From positions 310,001-374,000 of the forward strand of contig NWBN01000031.1 of NCBI GenBank assembly GCA_002633315.1: a stretch of 64,000 nucleotides of DNA, written 5' to 3'. The DNA comes from Bacteroidales bacterium Phil6 (GTDB lineage Bacteria > Bacteroidota > Bacteroidia > Bacteroidales > F082). Positions 45,652 to 53,688 of this stretch are shown here, in pieces (position 1 is the first letter of the stretch; each line of letters opens with the position of its first letter). The translations under genes were made by a program, and so were the position numbers. Below the pieces are notes generated by a model. It saw only the letters and a program-made list of their open reading frames with translations. It was not told the DNA's origin and made no database searches.

Positions 45652-46521
45652 ATGAAAAGTGTTATTATTAACAATGTTATTGATAAGCATGATCAAACAC
45701 TGAATGTCCCGTATAATCTTATAAATGACAATGTCTTGTCTGCTTATGAACGTATCGAATTTGCAGAAGGCTTCTTCTTTATTCTCGTTACAAACGGAAC
45801 AGCTGTGTTATCTGATGCCAACCGTAATTATAATGTGTCGAGGAACAGTTTTATCGTTCTTACACCAAGTATTCATGTTGTTTTGTCAGATATGAGTTGC
45901 GATTTCTCGTTGATAATCCTTTATGTTGAACCGGATTATTTTGACACATTGTCTGTAGGTGAACTCGTTTACAATCAGATCTCTCAATATACAGGTAATT
46001 ATCAGGTGCCTGTTTTCTTTTTGGAAGATTTTCAGATTATTTGTTTGCGGAAAACTTTTAATCTGTTTTCTGAACAAATTGGTAAAATGCATCTATATCC
46101 TGATGGTGCCATACGTCATTTGTGTAGTTTTATGTTGTTGCAGATAGCAGACTTTCTTTATCATAAAAACCGTAATACATCTGTCTGCATAAAACGTTCT
46201 ACTGAATTGTTCCGTAAATTTAAAAAATTATTGATGCATAATTATAGAGAACATCATGATATACGTTTTTATGCCGAGAATTTAAATGTTTCTACGACAT
46301 ATTTGTCGCGTATCGTCAAAAGTATAACAAATCGTACCGTATGTTTTCATATTTCGGAGTTGCTTTGCGCAGATGCTAGAAAAATGTTGGAATGTACTAA
46401 CTTGGATGTCAAGGAAATTGCTGATGTTCTCGGCTTTTCAGACCAATCGGTTTTCGGGAAATTCTTCTTGCGCAAGACAGGTGTGTCTCCCTTGAAGTTC
46501 CGGATGAGAAAAGTAAGATAA
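45652..46521 (+). CDS. AraC-family transcriptional regulator
   Basis: This 289-residue protein has an N-terminal cupin-like sensing domain (residues ~10-170) and a C-terminal AraC DNA-binding domain with two helix-turn-helix units: HHDIRFYAENLNVSTTYLSRIVK and LDVKEIADVLGFSDQSVFGKFF, followed by KTGVSPLKFR. It is predicted to bind DNA in response to a small ligand. It diverges from the membrane/kinase-like fusion gene, its most likely target besides its own promoter. The ligand is unknown. Confidence 0.92.
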   Translation: MKSVIINNVIDKHDQTLNVPYNLINDNVLSAYERIEFAEGFFFILVTNGTAVLSDANRNYNVSRNSFIVLTPSIHVVLSDMSCDFSLIILYVEPDYFDTLSVGELVYNQISQYTGNYQVPVFFLEDFQIICLRKTFNLFSEQIGKMHLYPDGAIRHLCSFMLLQIADFLYHKNRNTSVCIKRSTELFRKFKKLLMHNYREHHDIRFYAENLNVSTTYLSRIVKSITNRTVCFHISELLCADARKMLECTNLDVKEIADVLGFSDQSVFGKFFLRKTGVSPLKFRMRKVR

Positions 46522-46747
46522 TTATTATTAAGGTTGATGAATTATGTAAACTGTTGTCATTAATTTATTCCGGCCTATGCCAACTTTGGAAATACGGCAT
46601 TATTGTCTGATGTTCTTAATGTGTTTGTGAGATGTTATTCCTTTGATTTACATCTGCTTTGTTTGATTTGTTTGAAAACAAGTCTCAAAACATGATTGCT
46701 GTTTTGTTTCTTTTGCTCTGTTATTTTTGAAAAAAACGAAAAATCTC
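46522..46747. other. Intergenic stretch after the AraC gene
   Basis: About 225 bp (310 bp to the next ATG) lie between the AraC gene and the SPFH operon promoter. The sequence is AT-rich with stops in all frames; no hairpin of terminator quality or RNA gene was recognised. Confidence 0.45.
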
Positions 46748-46777
46748 TTGACATTAATAAAAATAGTGCTATCTTTG
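46748..46777 (+). promoter_or_regulatory. Promoter of the SPFH-RHH-membrane protein operon
   Basis: TTGAC (46748-46752), a 17-nt spacer and the consensus -7 box TATCTTTG (46770-46777) form one of the best promoters in the window. Three 11-bp direct repeats follow at once, where transcription should start. Confidence 0.75.
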
Positions 46778-46780
46778 TGG

Positions 46781-46813
46781 TGTCAAAATAATATCAAAAT
46801 AGTATCATAAATC
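46781..46813 (+). promoter_or_regulatory. Triple 11-bp direct-repeat operator
   Basis: TGTCAAAATAA, TATCAAAATAG and TATCATAAATC follow one another head to tail, beginning 3 nt after the -7 box. An 11-bp period places each repeat on the same face of the helix. This is the typical layout for cooperative binding by ribbon-helix-helix dimers such as the one encoded by the second gene of this operon, which suggests autorepression. Confidence 0.6.
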
Positions 46814-46831
46814 TTAAAAATATTTTTTATT

Positions 46832-47770
46832 ATGAAAGAAAAAGAGTATGAATTTAAAGGATTGTTGGTCAATGGCTTTTTAATGATTTTCTTACTGTTG
46901 GCTGTTATCGGATTGTCGATTTATTTTGCAGTTACTGTGCAAACGACATTGGTAATTGTGGTATGTTCCTTGTGTATTTTTTTTGCCTTGGTGTTTTGTT
47001 TCGGTTTCAGGATGTTGGAACCCAATGAAGGCATGGTGATGTTGTTTTTTGGAAAATATCGCGGTACTCTTACGAAAGTAGGTTTTTACTGGGTGTGTTT
47101 TTTGTATTCATCCAAAAGAGTGTCGATGAGAGCGAGGAATCTCAATGTGGAACCTATAAAAGTCAATGACAAGACCGGTAATCCGATTATGATAGGTCAG
47201 ATTTTGGTGTGGAAGTTGAAGGATACTTACAAGGCGATGTTTGAAATAGATTCTCAGACCATGGCAAGTGGTGGAGCTTCGGTAAGTGTAACGGTGTCTA
47301 ACAGGATGCGTGCCTTTGAGAGTTTTGTCAAGGTACAGAGTGATGCAGCCTTACGCGAAGTGGCCGGCTTGTATTCTTATGATGATAATGACGACTCGCA
47401 GTCGGGAGAACTGACATTGCGCTCAGGAGGTGAAGAGATAAATGTCATTCTTCTTCAGAAACTTAACGACCGTCTCGCCATGTCGGGTCTTGAAGTGATA
47501 GAAGCTCGTATCAATTATCTTGCATATTCTCCGGAGATAGCCGCTGTCATGTTACGTCGTCAACAGGCAGCCGCCATTATCGCTGCAAGAGAGAAAATAG
47601 TCGAAGGTGCCGTGTCTATGGTGAAGATGGCTCTCGACCGTCTCAGCGAAGAAGAGATTGTGGATTTGGATAACGACAAAAAGGCTTCCATGGTGAGTAA
47701 TTTACTCGTCGTATTATGCGCTGACGACGCTGCCCAGCCTGTAGTCAATACCGGTACATTGTATAATTGA
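46832..47770 (+). CDS. SPFH (band 7) domain membrane protein
   Basis: This 312-residue protein has two N-terminal membrane helices (residues ~10-32 and 36-57), followed by an SPFH/band-7 domain starting at RMLEPNEGMVMLFFGKYRG. Further family features are VNDKTGNPIMIGQILVWKLKD, an Ala-rich coiled segment (LRRQQAAAIIAAREKIVEGAV) and a C-terminal LSEEEIVDLDNDKKASMVSNLLVVL. SPFH proteins form large ring-like membrane scaffolds that often guard proteases or organise membrane domains. In this operon it precedes a ribbon-helix-helix protein and a small membrane protein, a grouping common in Bacteroidetes and other bacteria. No catalytic function is expected. Confidence 0.88.
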   Translation: MKEKEYEFKGLLVNGFLMIFLLLAVIGLSIYFAVTVQTTLVIVVCSLCIFFALVFCFGFRMLEPNEGMVMLFFGKYRGTLTKVGFYWVCFLYSSKRVSMRARNLNVEPIKVNDKTGNPIMIGQILVWKLKDTYKAMFEIDSQTMASGGASVSVTVSNRMRAFESFVKVQSDAALREVAGLYSYDDNDDSQSGELTLRSGGEEINVILLQKLNDRLAMSGLEVIEARINYLAYSPEIAAVMLRRQQAAAIIAAREKIVEGAVSMVKMALDRLSEEEIVDLDNDKKASMVSNLLVVLCADDAAQPVVNTGTLYN

Positions 47771-47869
47771 CGATGATGAAAAAATCGTCAACTTGTTATT
47801 TGTCGGTATGTCTGTCATTTGTAATGAATCGTATTATAGTGAAACAGTCAAAGATGTGTTGATTTAGTT

Positions 47870-48028
47870 ATGGCAAAAGATAATACAACTAAAAATTTTG
47901 TTCTTCGTCTTGATGCCAAAACGATGGAGGCTGTCGAGAAATGGGCTGCTGACGAGTTCCGATCGGTAAACGGACAACTTCAATGGATTATTTCTGAGGC
48001 TTTGAAGAAAAATAAAAGACTAAAATAA
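47870..48028 (+). CDS. Arc-type ribbon-helix-helix DNA-binding protein
   Basis: This 52-residue protein starts MAKDNTTKNFVLRLDAKTME. The short basic beta-strand KNFVLRLD is followed by helix A (AKTMEAVEKWAADEF) and helix B (VNGQLQWIISEALKKNK), the Arc/MetJ ribbon-helix-helix pattern; the turn SVNGQLQ is typical of Arc-like proteins that accompany SPFH genes. It lies 99 bp after the SPFH gene and 7 bp before the membrane protein gene. It is the likely binder of the triple repeat at 46781-46813. It is too short for many automatic gene callers. Confidence 0.85.
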   Translation: MAKDNTTKNFVLRLDAKTMEAVEKWAADEFRSVNGQLQWIISEALKKNKRLK

Positions 48029-48035
48029 TTATATT

Positions 48036-48533
48036 ATGTTGTACAAAGATAAGAATTGTCCTAAATTAGGAGAATTACCTGTAAGACCTTATGACAGAGT
48101 TTTGGAAATATTTGTGGTGTTTATATTGATGGCTTCTTATGTTCTTTATTTTACCAAAGAAAATTGGTTGCCTGCTGACATTGTCATAGATAAGGAAATG
48201 AAAACCGGAGTTTTGATAATGCTGATTATGGAGACTTTTGTTGCTCTTCTTCTCGGTTTTTCTGCATATTCATTGGTATTGATAAATGTTCCTGTTGTCA
48301 TTTACGAAGAGGCAAGTTTTGTTCAATATACCATGATCTCACGTATGGTAAGAGAACTCAATGTCTTGGTCTCACTGCTGTTACTTGCCATTGGAGGAGG
48401 AATTCTTTATGGCAATGAAAGGGTAATCATTTGTCTTACTATAGGCATTACAGCGATAATAATACTATTTATTGCGGTAAAATCCGTTATCATAACAAGA
48501 AAAGGCAAAGCTATTGCCGAAATGTCTAAATAA
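48036..48533 (+). CDS. Small membrane protein of the SPFH operon, function unknown
   Basis: This 165-residue protein has four predicted membrane helices (around residues 24-40, 58-85, 105-127 and 132-150). It has a cytoplasmic N-terminus containing RPYDRVLEIFVVFI and a basic C-terminus (ITRKGKAIAEMSK). The pattern of two helix hairpins with a short loop including the segment LPADIVIDKEM resembles DUF1648-type membrane proteins, but no confident family is recognised. It is 7 bp after the RHH gene, so it belongs to the same operon; interaction with the SPFH protein is plausible. Confidence 0.7.
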   Translation: MLYKDKNCPKLGELPVRPYDRVLEIFVVFILMASYVLYFTKENWLPADIVIDKEMKTGVLIMLIMETFVALLLGFSAYSLVLINVPVVIYEEASFVQYTMISRMVRELNVLVSLLLLAIGGGILYGNERVIICLTIGITAIIILFIAVKSVIITRKGKAIAEMSK

Positions 48534-48547
48534 ATTTTGAAAATATT

Positions 48548-49246
48548 TCATTCGTTGAGCCATTCCCATTCTGTAGTGAGAGTGGCTTTTCTTTTTAAAC
48601 AGTTGTCATCTTCACAAATGAACTTGATATCATGTTTGTCAAGAATGATGCGGTAAATACCTATTTCTCCTTTGCATGAACCTGTGTCAGTGGAGAAAAT
48701 GATTTTTTTGTCTTGTAATTTATATGTTCCAGCAATTGGATTTGATGCATCGATGCCGGCAAAGTCTATACTATAGGAGTCATCGTTCATTGTTAGTACA
48801 GCTCCTTCTGAAGTGCTTAGCCAATAACCGTTAATGCTGGCTTTTATATTTGTCTTGTCGTTGACGTGTTCGGCTACAGGTTTTTCCGTTTTTGACGTGT
48901 CCTTGTCATTTGTTGTTTTTTCAGGCTCTTTCTTTTTTTCTTCTTTTGTTTTATTGTCTCTATTATCAATTTCCTCAGCTTTTTTTTCTTCTTTCTTTAT
49001 ATCTTTTACTGAAGCGGAAATATCGTTTTTTACGATTTCCGTTACTTCAGTATTATTGTCCGTTTTGTTTTTCTTGTTTAATAATTTATAAGTTCCCCAT
49101 ACAAGAAAAAAGATAATGCCTAAGATTATTAAGGTAAATAATATCTTGCCAAAGGTAGTAAGTTTGACTTTTTTCTTCTTTTTCTTGCCCTTGCCTGAGG
49201 GTTTCTTTTTTGCGTAACTGACGGTATTTGTCTTTGAGTTTGCCAT
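48548..49246 (-). CDS. Membrane-anchored protein with charged linker and lipocalin-like domain
   Basis: This 232-residue protein opens with a very basic N-terminus (KKKPSGKGKKKKKKVK), followed by one membrane helix (residues ~31-52). A long Lys/Glu/Asp-rich linker (residues ~60-130) leads to a C-terminal ~90-residue beta domain (INGYWLSTSEGAVLTMNDDSYSIDFAG...GTYKLQDKKIIF) that resembles small lipocalin-like domains of Bacteroidetes. The linker could span periplasm or peptidoglycan. No enzyme motif is seen. It diverges from guaA, with closely spaced promoters. Confidence 0.65.
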   Translation of the reverse strand: MANSKTNTVSYAKKKPSGKGKKKKKKVKLTTFGKILFTLIILGIIFFLVWGTYKLLNKKNKTDNNTEVTEIVKNDISASVKDIKKEEKKAEEIDNRDNKTKEEKKKEPEKTTNDKDTSKTEKPVAEHVNDKTNIKASINGYWLSTSEGAVLTMNDDSYSIDFAGIDASNPIAGTYKLQDKKIIFSTDTGSCKGEIGIYRIILDKHDIKFICEDDNCLKRKATLTTEWEWLNE

Positions 49247-49262
49247 CTTTGTTTCTTTTTTG

Positions 49263-49270
49263 CAAATTTA
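49263..49270 (-). promoter_or_regulatory. -7 box of the lipocalin-like gene
   Basis: TAAATTTG on the minus strand lies 16 nt before ATG 49246. It is divergent from the guaA -7 box only 42 bp away. Confidence 0.45.
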
Positions 49271-49312
49271 TATAATTTCTTGCAGCATTCATGAATTTTG
49301 GTTGATTTTTTT

Positions 49313-49320
49313 TAAATTTG
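49313..49320 (+). promoter_or_regulatory. -7 box of guaA
   Basis: TAAATTTG matches the consensus. It ends 10 nt before ATG 49331 and 19 nt before the alternative ATG 49340, favouring a very short leader. Confidence 0.5.
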
Positions 49321-49330
49321 CACTCTAAAA

Positions 49331-50914
49331 ATGAATATTATGCAGGAAACTATATTGATATTGGATTTCGGTTCACAGGTGACTCAGCTGATAGGCCGTC
49401 GTCTTCGTGAGCTTAATGTTTATTGTGAGATACATCCTTACAACAAGATTCCGGAAATAACATCGGACATAAAAGGTGTTATATTGAGCGGCAGCCCTTC
49501 GTCGGTACGCGACAAAAATGCTCCTTTTGTCGATATTACCGGAATAAAGGGCAAATTGCCTCTGTTAGGGATATGTTATGGTGCTCAGTTTATTGCCTGT
49601 CATTACGGTGGTGAGGTGGATGCTTCCCTTGCAAGAGAATATGGCCGTGCAATGCTGACAATCACAGATAACCAGTGCCTGTTGTTTAATGGTGTCTCTA
49701 AAACAAGTCAGGTCTGGATGTCTCATGGCGATACAATAGCAGTGTTACCGGAAAAAGCATTTGTGGTGGCAAGTACGGAAGATGTAAAGAATGCTGCATA
49801 TAAGATTGATGGAGAAGAGACGTATGCGGTACAGTTTCATCCTGAGGTGTTCCATACGAAAGAAGGACATAAGATGCTCGAGAATTTTGCCATGAAAATT
49901 TGCGGTTGTCATGGCAATTGGACACCGGATTCTTTTATTGATAGTACAGTGGCTTCATTGCGTGCCAAATTGGGTGATGACAAAGTGATCCTCGGTCTTT
50001 CCGGTGGTGTGGACAGTACTGTAGCTGCAGTTTTGCTCAATAAGGCAATAGGAAGTAATCTTACCTGCATCTTTGTCGATAACGGACTGCTGCGTAAAAA
50101 TGAGTTCGAAGATGTCCTCGATTCGTATAAGGATTTGGGACTTAATGTTATTGGTGTTGATTCAGGAGCGTTGTTTCTTGAGAAACTCAGAGGTGTCACC
50201 GACCCGGAGGCAAAACGCAAGGCTATTGGAACGACATTTATCGATGTCTTCGAGACGGAAGCCAAGAAGATAAAGGGTGCCGGGTGGCTCGCTCAGGGTA
50301 CTATCTATCCTGATGTGATAGAAAGTGTCAGCGTCAATGGACCGAGTTGTAAGATAAAGTCTCATCATAATGTAGGTGGGCTTCCTGAGAAAATGAATCT
50401 TAAGATAGTGGAGCCTTTGCGTTCATTGTTTAAAGATGAGGTTCGAAGAGTCGGCAGAGCATTGAATATCAAGAGAGAGTTGGTGGGGCGTCATCCTTTC
50501 CCCGGTCCGAGTCTCGGCATACGTATCCTCGGCGAGGTGACGGAAGAGAAATTGCGTATCTTGCGTGATGCCGACGACATCTTTATTAAAGGATTGCGCG
50601 ATTGGAAATGCGAATTGCCAAGTGCTTCCTATCCTGACGAGGTGGCTGACAACCTTTACGACAGTATATGGCAGGCTGGGACTATGTTGCTGCCGGTAAA
50701 AAGTGTAGGCGTCATGGGCGATGAACGCAGTTACGAATATACCATAGCATTGCGCGCTGTCATTTCTACTGACGGCATGACAGCCGATTGGGTGCATCTG
50801 CCGTATGACTTCCTCGCTAAAGTGTCCAATGACATTATTAATAAGGTGAAAGGTGTCAACCGCGTGTGTTATGACATCAGTTCCAAACCTCCGGCGACAA
50901 TAGAGTGGGAGTAA
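49331..50914 (+). CDS. guaA: GMP synthase (glutamine-hydrolysing)
   Basis: This 527-residue enzyme converts XMP to GMP using glutamine and ATP. The class-I glutamine amidotransferase domain (residues ~1-190) has the nucleophile cysteine in [10 protein letters not shown] and the histidine/glutamate pair in QFHPEVFHT. The ATP-pyrophosphatase domain has the PP-loop [15 protein letters not shown]. The C-terminal dimerisation domain includes [17 protein letters not shown] and ends in KPPATIEWE, the universal GuaA ending. An ATG three codons later (49340, [13 protein letters not shown]) is an equally good start. It is followed by a clear terminator, so it is monocistronic. Confidence 0.98.
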   Translation: MNIMQETILILDFGSQVTQLIGRRLRELNVYCEIHPYNKIPEITSDIKGVILSGSPSSVRDKNAPFVDITGIKGKLPLLGICYGAQFIACHYGGEVDASLAREYGRAMLTITDNQCLLFNGVSKTSQVWMSHGDTIAVLPEKAFVVASTEDVKNAAYKIDGEETYAVQFHPEVFHTKEGHKMLENFAMKICGCHGNWTPDSFIDSTVASLRAKLGDDKVILGLSGGVDSTVAAVLLNKAIGSNLTCIFVDNGLLRKNEFEDVLDSYKDLGLNVIGVDSGALFLEKLRGVTDPEAKRKAIGTTFIDVFETEAKKIKGAGWLAQGTIYPDVIESVSVNGPSCKIKSHHNVGGLPEKMNLKIVEPLRSLFKDEVRRVGRALNIKRELVGRHPFPGPSLGIRILGEVTEEKLRILRDADDIFIKGLRDWKCELPSASYPDEVADNLYDSIWQAGTMLLPVKSVGVMGDERSYEYTIALRAVISTDGMTADWVHLPYDFLAKVSNDIINKVKGVNRVCYDISSKPPATIEWE

Positions 50915-50935
50915 AAGTTTGATAATTACCGTTAT

Positions 50936-50967
50936 AGCCTCATGTCTTTCTGATGTGAGGCTTTTTT
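50936..50967 (+). terminator. Rho-independent terminator after guaA
   Basis: A stem of 7 perfect pairs (AGCCTCA / TGAGGCT), extended by weaker pairs, is followed by a run of six T. It lies 22 bp after the guaA stop. Confidence 0.85.
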
Positions 50968-50980
50968 ATTTGAATTAATG

Positions 50981-51010
50981 TTGTAGATATTAAAAAATAT
51001 ACTACTTTTG
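50981..51010 (+). promoter_or_regulatory. Promoter of the YitT-family gene
   Basis: TTG (50981-50983), a 19-nt spacer and TACTTTTG (51003-51010) fit the Bacteroidetes consensus; ATG 51058 follows after a leader of about 40 nt. Confidence 0.5.
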
Positions 51011-51057
51011 CGCTTTCAAATTTTGGAGTAAAACATATTGATTTTATTGTTATTTTT

Positions 51058-52014
51058 ATGAAAAGGAATGATCTTAAACAGCAATTTGGAGCGTATTTGT
51101 TGTTGATTTTTGGCAGTCTTCTCTTTGCACTCGGAGATGTCAAATTCGTGAATCCATATCTCCTGGCACCGGGTGGAACATACGGATTGGCGAATGTCTT
51201 GAATACTGTTTGGCCATGGAAGATAAGTCTTTATGCCCTTTGTATGGATGTTCCGCTCCTTCTTGTCGGTACTTGGATATTAGGTCCCCGGTTCGGTATA
51301 AAAACGGTCATATCCACAATCCTTATCTTCGCCTTTACATGGGTGATAGAGACTTATTGGGGATATATGCCTTTGATTCATAATGGTTTGTTTACTAATG
51401 CAGCAGAGTTGGAGGCTAACTTTAAAAATACTTTGGTGCAGGTGCCTCATAGCGAGAACTTCTTTGTGCCGGATTACTTCCTCAATACTCTTGTGGCAGG
51501 CGGCATCTATGGTCTTGCCATAGGCATGATATTTAAATCAGGCGCTACTTCCGGCGGAAGCGATATCATTTCCATGATTATTCATAAATATACCAAGATA
51601 TCTCTCGGTACTCTCGTACTTATTGTTGACTCTTGTATTACTTTGACATCTTTTATAGCTTTCGGACAACTGCGCCTGCCAATCTATTCCATTTTGCTTA
51701 TTGCCATAGAAAGTAAAGTCATTGACCTTGTGGTTGAGGGTGTCAAAAGTTATAAGACGGCATTTATCGTTACTGACAAGATCGAAGAGGTTCGCAACTA
51801 TATTTTGCAGGATATAAAACGTGGCGGTACTTGCTTCTCCGGTAAAGGTCTTTATCAAGGCGTGGAACGTAAGATGATTTACGTCACTCTTGACCGTTCT
51901 GACTTGGTGAAACTTAAATCTCACCTCAGAGCGATAGATCCTAATGCTTTCGTCAATGTGGTGGAAAGTGCTGAGATTATGGGTAACGGCTTTAAGGCTC
52001 TGCCGGTTGAGTGA
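51058..52014 (+). CDS. YitT family membrane protein (DUF2179 C-terminal domain)
   Basis: This 318-residue protein has six predicted membrane helices. The first stretch (FGAYLLLIFGSLLFALGDVKFVNPYLLAPGGTYGLANVL) and GATSGGSDIISMIIHKYTKISLG are typical YitT signatures. A cytoplasmic C-terminal domain follows (DUF2179; AFIVTDKIEEVRNYIL... GGTCFSGKGLYQGVERKMIYVT). The molecular function of the family is unknown; transport has been suggested. It is distantly related to the membrane half of the fusion protein at 44221-45528. Monocistronic, with a terminator at 52062-52091. Confidence 0.92.
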   Translation: MKRNDLKQQFGAYLLLIFGSLLFALGDVKFVNPYLLAPGGTYGLANVLNTVWPWKISLYALCMDVPLLLVGTWILGPRFGIKTVISTILIFAFTWVIETYWGYMPLIHNGLFTNAAELEANFKNTLVQVPHSENFFVPDYFLNTLVAGGIYGLAIGMIFKSGATSGGSDIISMIIHKYTKISLGTLVLIVDSCITLTSFIAFGQLRLPIYSILLIAIESKVIDLVVEGVKSYKTAFIVTDKIEEVRNYILQDIKRGGTCFSGKGLYQGVERKMIYVTLDRSDLVKLKSHLRAIDPNAFVNVVESAEIMGNGFKALPVE

Positions 52015-52061
52015 TCGTTATCTTTATTGAAAAGGTTATAGTTTTTTTAATAAATATGTTG

Positions 52062-52091
52062 AAAGTATCCGAAAAAGCCGGATACTTTTTT
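52062..52091 (+). terminator. Rho-independent terminator after the YitT gene
   Basis: A 10-bp perfect stem (AAAGTATCCG / CGGATACTTT) with a 7-nt loop is followed by T residues to 52091. Confidence 0.88.
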
Positions 52092-52148
52092 GCATATATA
52101 TTTAGATTATGAATATCTCAATTTTGTTGGATTTATGCAGTAAATACC

Positions 52149-52342
52149 ATGTTTTTGTTATTCTCTAAAGAAATAATACCGTATTTCGGCGATTGACAAT
52201 GGTGGGGTAAAAATTGTATTTTTACCAAAGTAATTGTTGATAAATCCTCCTTTAACGTACAATTACGATGCCATTTTAAGATTGAATTATTATGTTTTTA
52301 GGTTAATGAAAGACAAGTCGTCAATCGATGACTTGTCTTTTT
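52149..52342 (+). repeat. Intergenic element copy 1, likely small-RNA gene
   Basis: This 194-bp element is repeated almost exactly at 53689-53884 in the same orientation. The two copies differ at about ten positions plus a 2-nt loop indel, with some 80 nt in the 3' half identical. It contains TTGAC (52193-52197), 19 nt, then TATTTTTA (52217-52224), a promoter-like pair with a one-base mismatch in the -7 box. The element ends in a 10-13 bp terminator hairpin with a T run (52310-52342). A second hairpin (52206-52226) has 9 perfect pairs. No convincing protein frame: the open frame it shares with copy 2 has non-synonymous differences and lacks an ATG. Confidence 0.75.
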
Positions 52343-52461
52343 GAAGTTGTTTTTAAAAAAACTAATTGATTCTGATTATATAATTATCACATGTAAATTT
52401 TTTAATTAAAAGTAACATACTTATAAAGGAAAAATATAGAATATTTAATTTTTTGTAAAAA

Positions 52462-52494
52462 ATTATCATTTTATGATTATCATTTTATGATAAT
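52462..52494. promoter_or_regulatory. Tandem 14-bp repeat operator upstream of the AAA ATPase
   Basis: ATTATCATTTTATG occurs twice head to tail (52462-52475 and 52476-52489), followed by ATAAT, so that ATTATCAT...ATGATAAT also forms an inverted repeat. It lies immediately upstream of the -7 box, where a regulator would block or assist polymerase. Confidence 0.5.
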
Positions 52495-52497
52495 TTG

Positions 52498-52505
52498 TAT
52501 CTTTG
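52498..52505 (+). promoter_or_regulatory. -7 box of the AAA ATPase gene
   Basis: TATCTTTG is a consensus -7 box 15 nt before ATG 52521. The -33 region is occupied by the tandem repeat and has no TTTG, suggesting an activator or regulated promoter. Confidence 0.6.
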
Positions 52506-52520
52506 CAAAAAAGTAAAACA

Positions 52521-53642
52521 ATGATAAATCCTTTTGTGACGACAGGTTATGTAGGACCTGAGTATTTCTGTGACAGAGAAAAAGAAACATGCGACATGGT
52601 TTCTTTGTTGACTAATGGCAACAATATTGCTCTGATCTCTTCTCGTCGTGTGGGAAAAACAGATTTGCTTAGACATTGTATAGAACAACCGGAAATAAAA
52701 GATAAATACTACACTTTTATTGTCGATATTTATTCTACTCGTTCTCTTTCTGATTTTGTCAACACTTTCGGGAAAGTGATATTGGAAGAATTGAAACCAA
52801 GAGGTAAAAGGGTATGGAGTAAATTTGTTAATATGTTATCGTCATTAAAAACGGGTATTTCTTATGACAATTCCGGAACTCCTTCATGGATGGTATCTTT
52901 GGGGGAATTAAATACTCCGCAGACCACTCTTGAAGAGATATTCGGATATATACAAAATGCCGACAAACGTTGTATAGTGATTATTGACGAATTTCAGCAG
53001 GTGTTGAAATATCCTGAAAATAATATAGAAGCAATAATTCGTACATACATGCAGTATTGTAGGAATGCCAATTTTGTATTCTCCGGTTCGCATCGTCATT
53101 TGATGGGTTCTATTTTTACTTCTCCTGCACGACCATTCTATCAAAGCGTTACAATAATGGATTTGCCTTTAATCGATAAGCAGAGATATTTGGATTTTTG
53201 TATGTCGCATTTTAAGAACGGCAGGAAAGCGCTTGATGCAGATGTGGTTGAAAATCTTTATGATGAATTTGAGGGTGTGACTTTTTATTTGCAGAAAGTT
53301 ATGAATATTCTTTATATGCAGACAAAACCGGGTGCAAAGTGCAAATTAAGACAGTTGAAACCGGCAATAGATTATATAGTCGATTTTACGTCAGGTACAT
53401 ACGAGGATCTTTTATACCAACTGCCTGATAAACAAAAACGTGTTTTGTTGGCAATAAGTAAAGCCGGAAAAGCAATAAATGTTACTTCAGGCTCCTTCGC
53501 AAAAAAATACGGACTTATATCTCCAAGTTCTGTCAGTTCCGCCATCAAGGGGTTGTTGGAAAAAGACTTGTTGACACAAAATAAAGGTGTTTATCAGGTT
53601 TATGATAAATTTTTTGAGAGATGGCTCATAAAGAAGTTTTGA
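52521..53642 (+). CDS. Archaeal-type AAA ATPase with C-terminal winged helix
   Basis: This protein has about 373 residues. ATG 52521 (MINPFVTTGYVGPEYFCDREKE) is used; an in-frame TTG upstream overlaps the promoter. The Walker A motif is ISSRRVGKTDLL, Walker B is CIVIIDEFQQVLKY, and the sensor-like strand is NFVFSGSHRHLM. The last ~70 residues form a winged-helix-like region (VLLAISKAGKAINVTSGSFAKKYGL... SAIKGLLEKDLL). This matches the 'ATPase domain predominantly from Archaea' group (STAND-type), which is widespread in Bacteroidetes with unknown roles. The gene is bracketed by the two intergenic elements and has a tandem-repeat operator. Confidence 0.85.
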   Translation: MINPFVTTGYVGPEYFCDREKETCDMVSLLTNGNNIALISSRRVGKTDLLRHCIEQPEIKDKYYTFIVDIYSTRSLSDFVNTFGKVILEELKPRGKRVWSKFVNMLSSLKTGISYDNSGTPSWMVSLGELNTPQTTLEEIFGYIQNADKRCIVIIDEFQQVLKYPENNIEAIIRTYMQYCRNANFVFSGSHRHLMGSIFTSPARPFYQSVTIMDLPLIDKQRYLDFCMSHFKNGRKALDADVVENLYDEFEGVTFYLQKVMNILYMQTKPGAKCKLRQLKPAIDYIVDFTSGTYEDLLYQLPDKQKRVLLAISKAGKAINVTSGSFAKKYGLISPSSVSSAIKGLLEKDLLTQNKGVYQVYDKFFERWLIKKF

Positions 53643-53688
53643 AGATAATGATACTGTTGTTACTATAATGGGTTTGGCATTTTATCCT

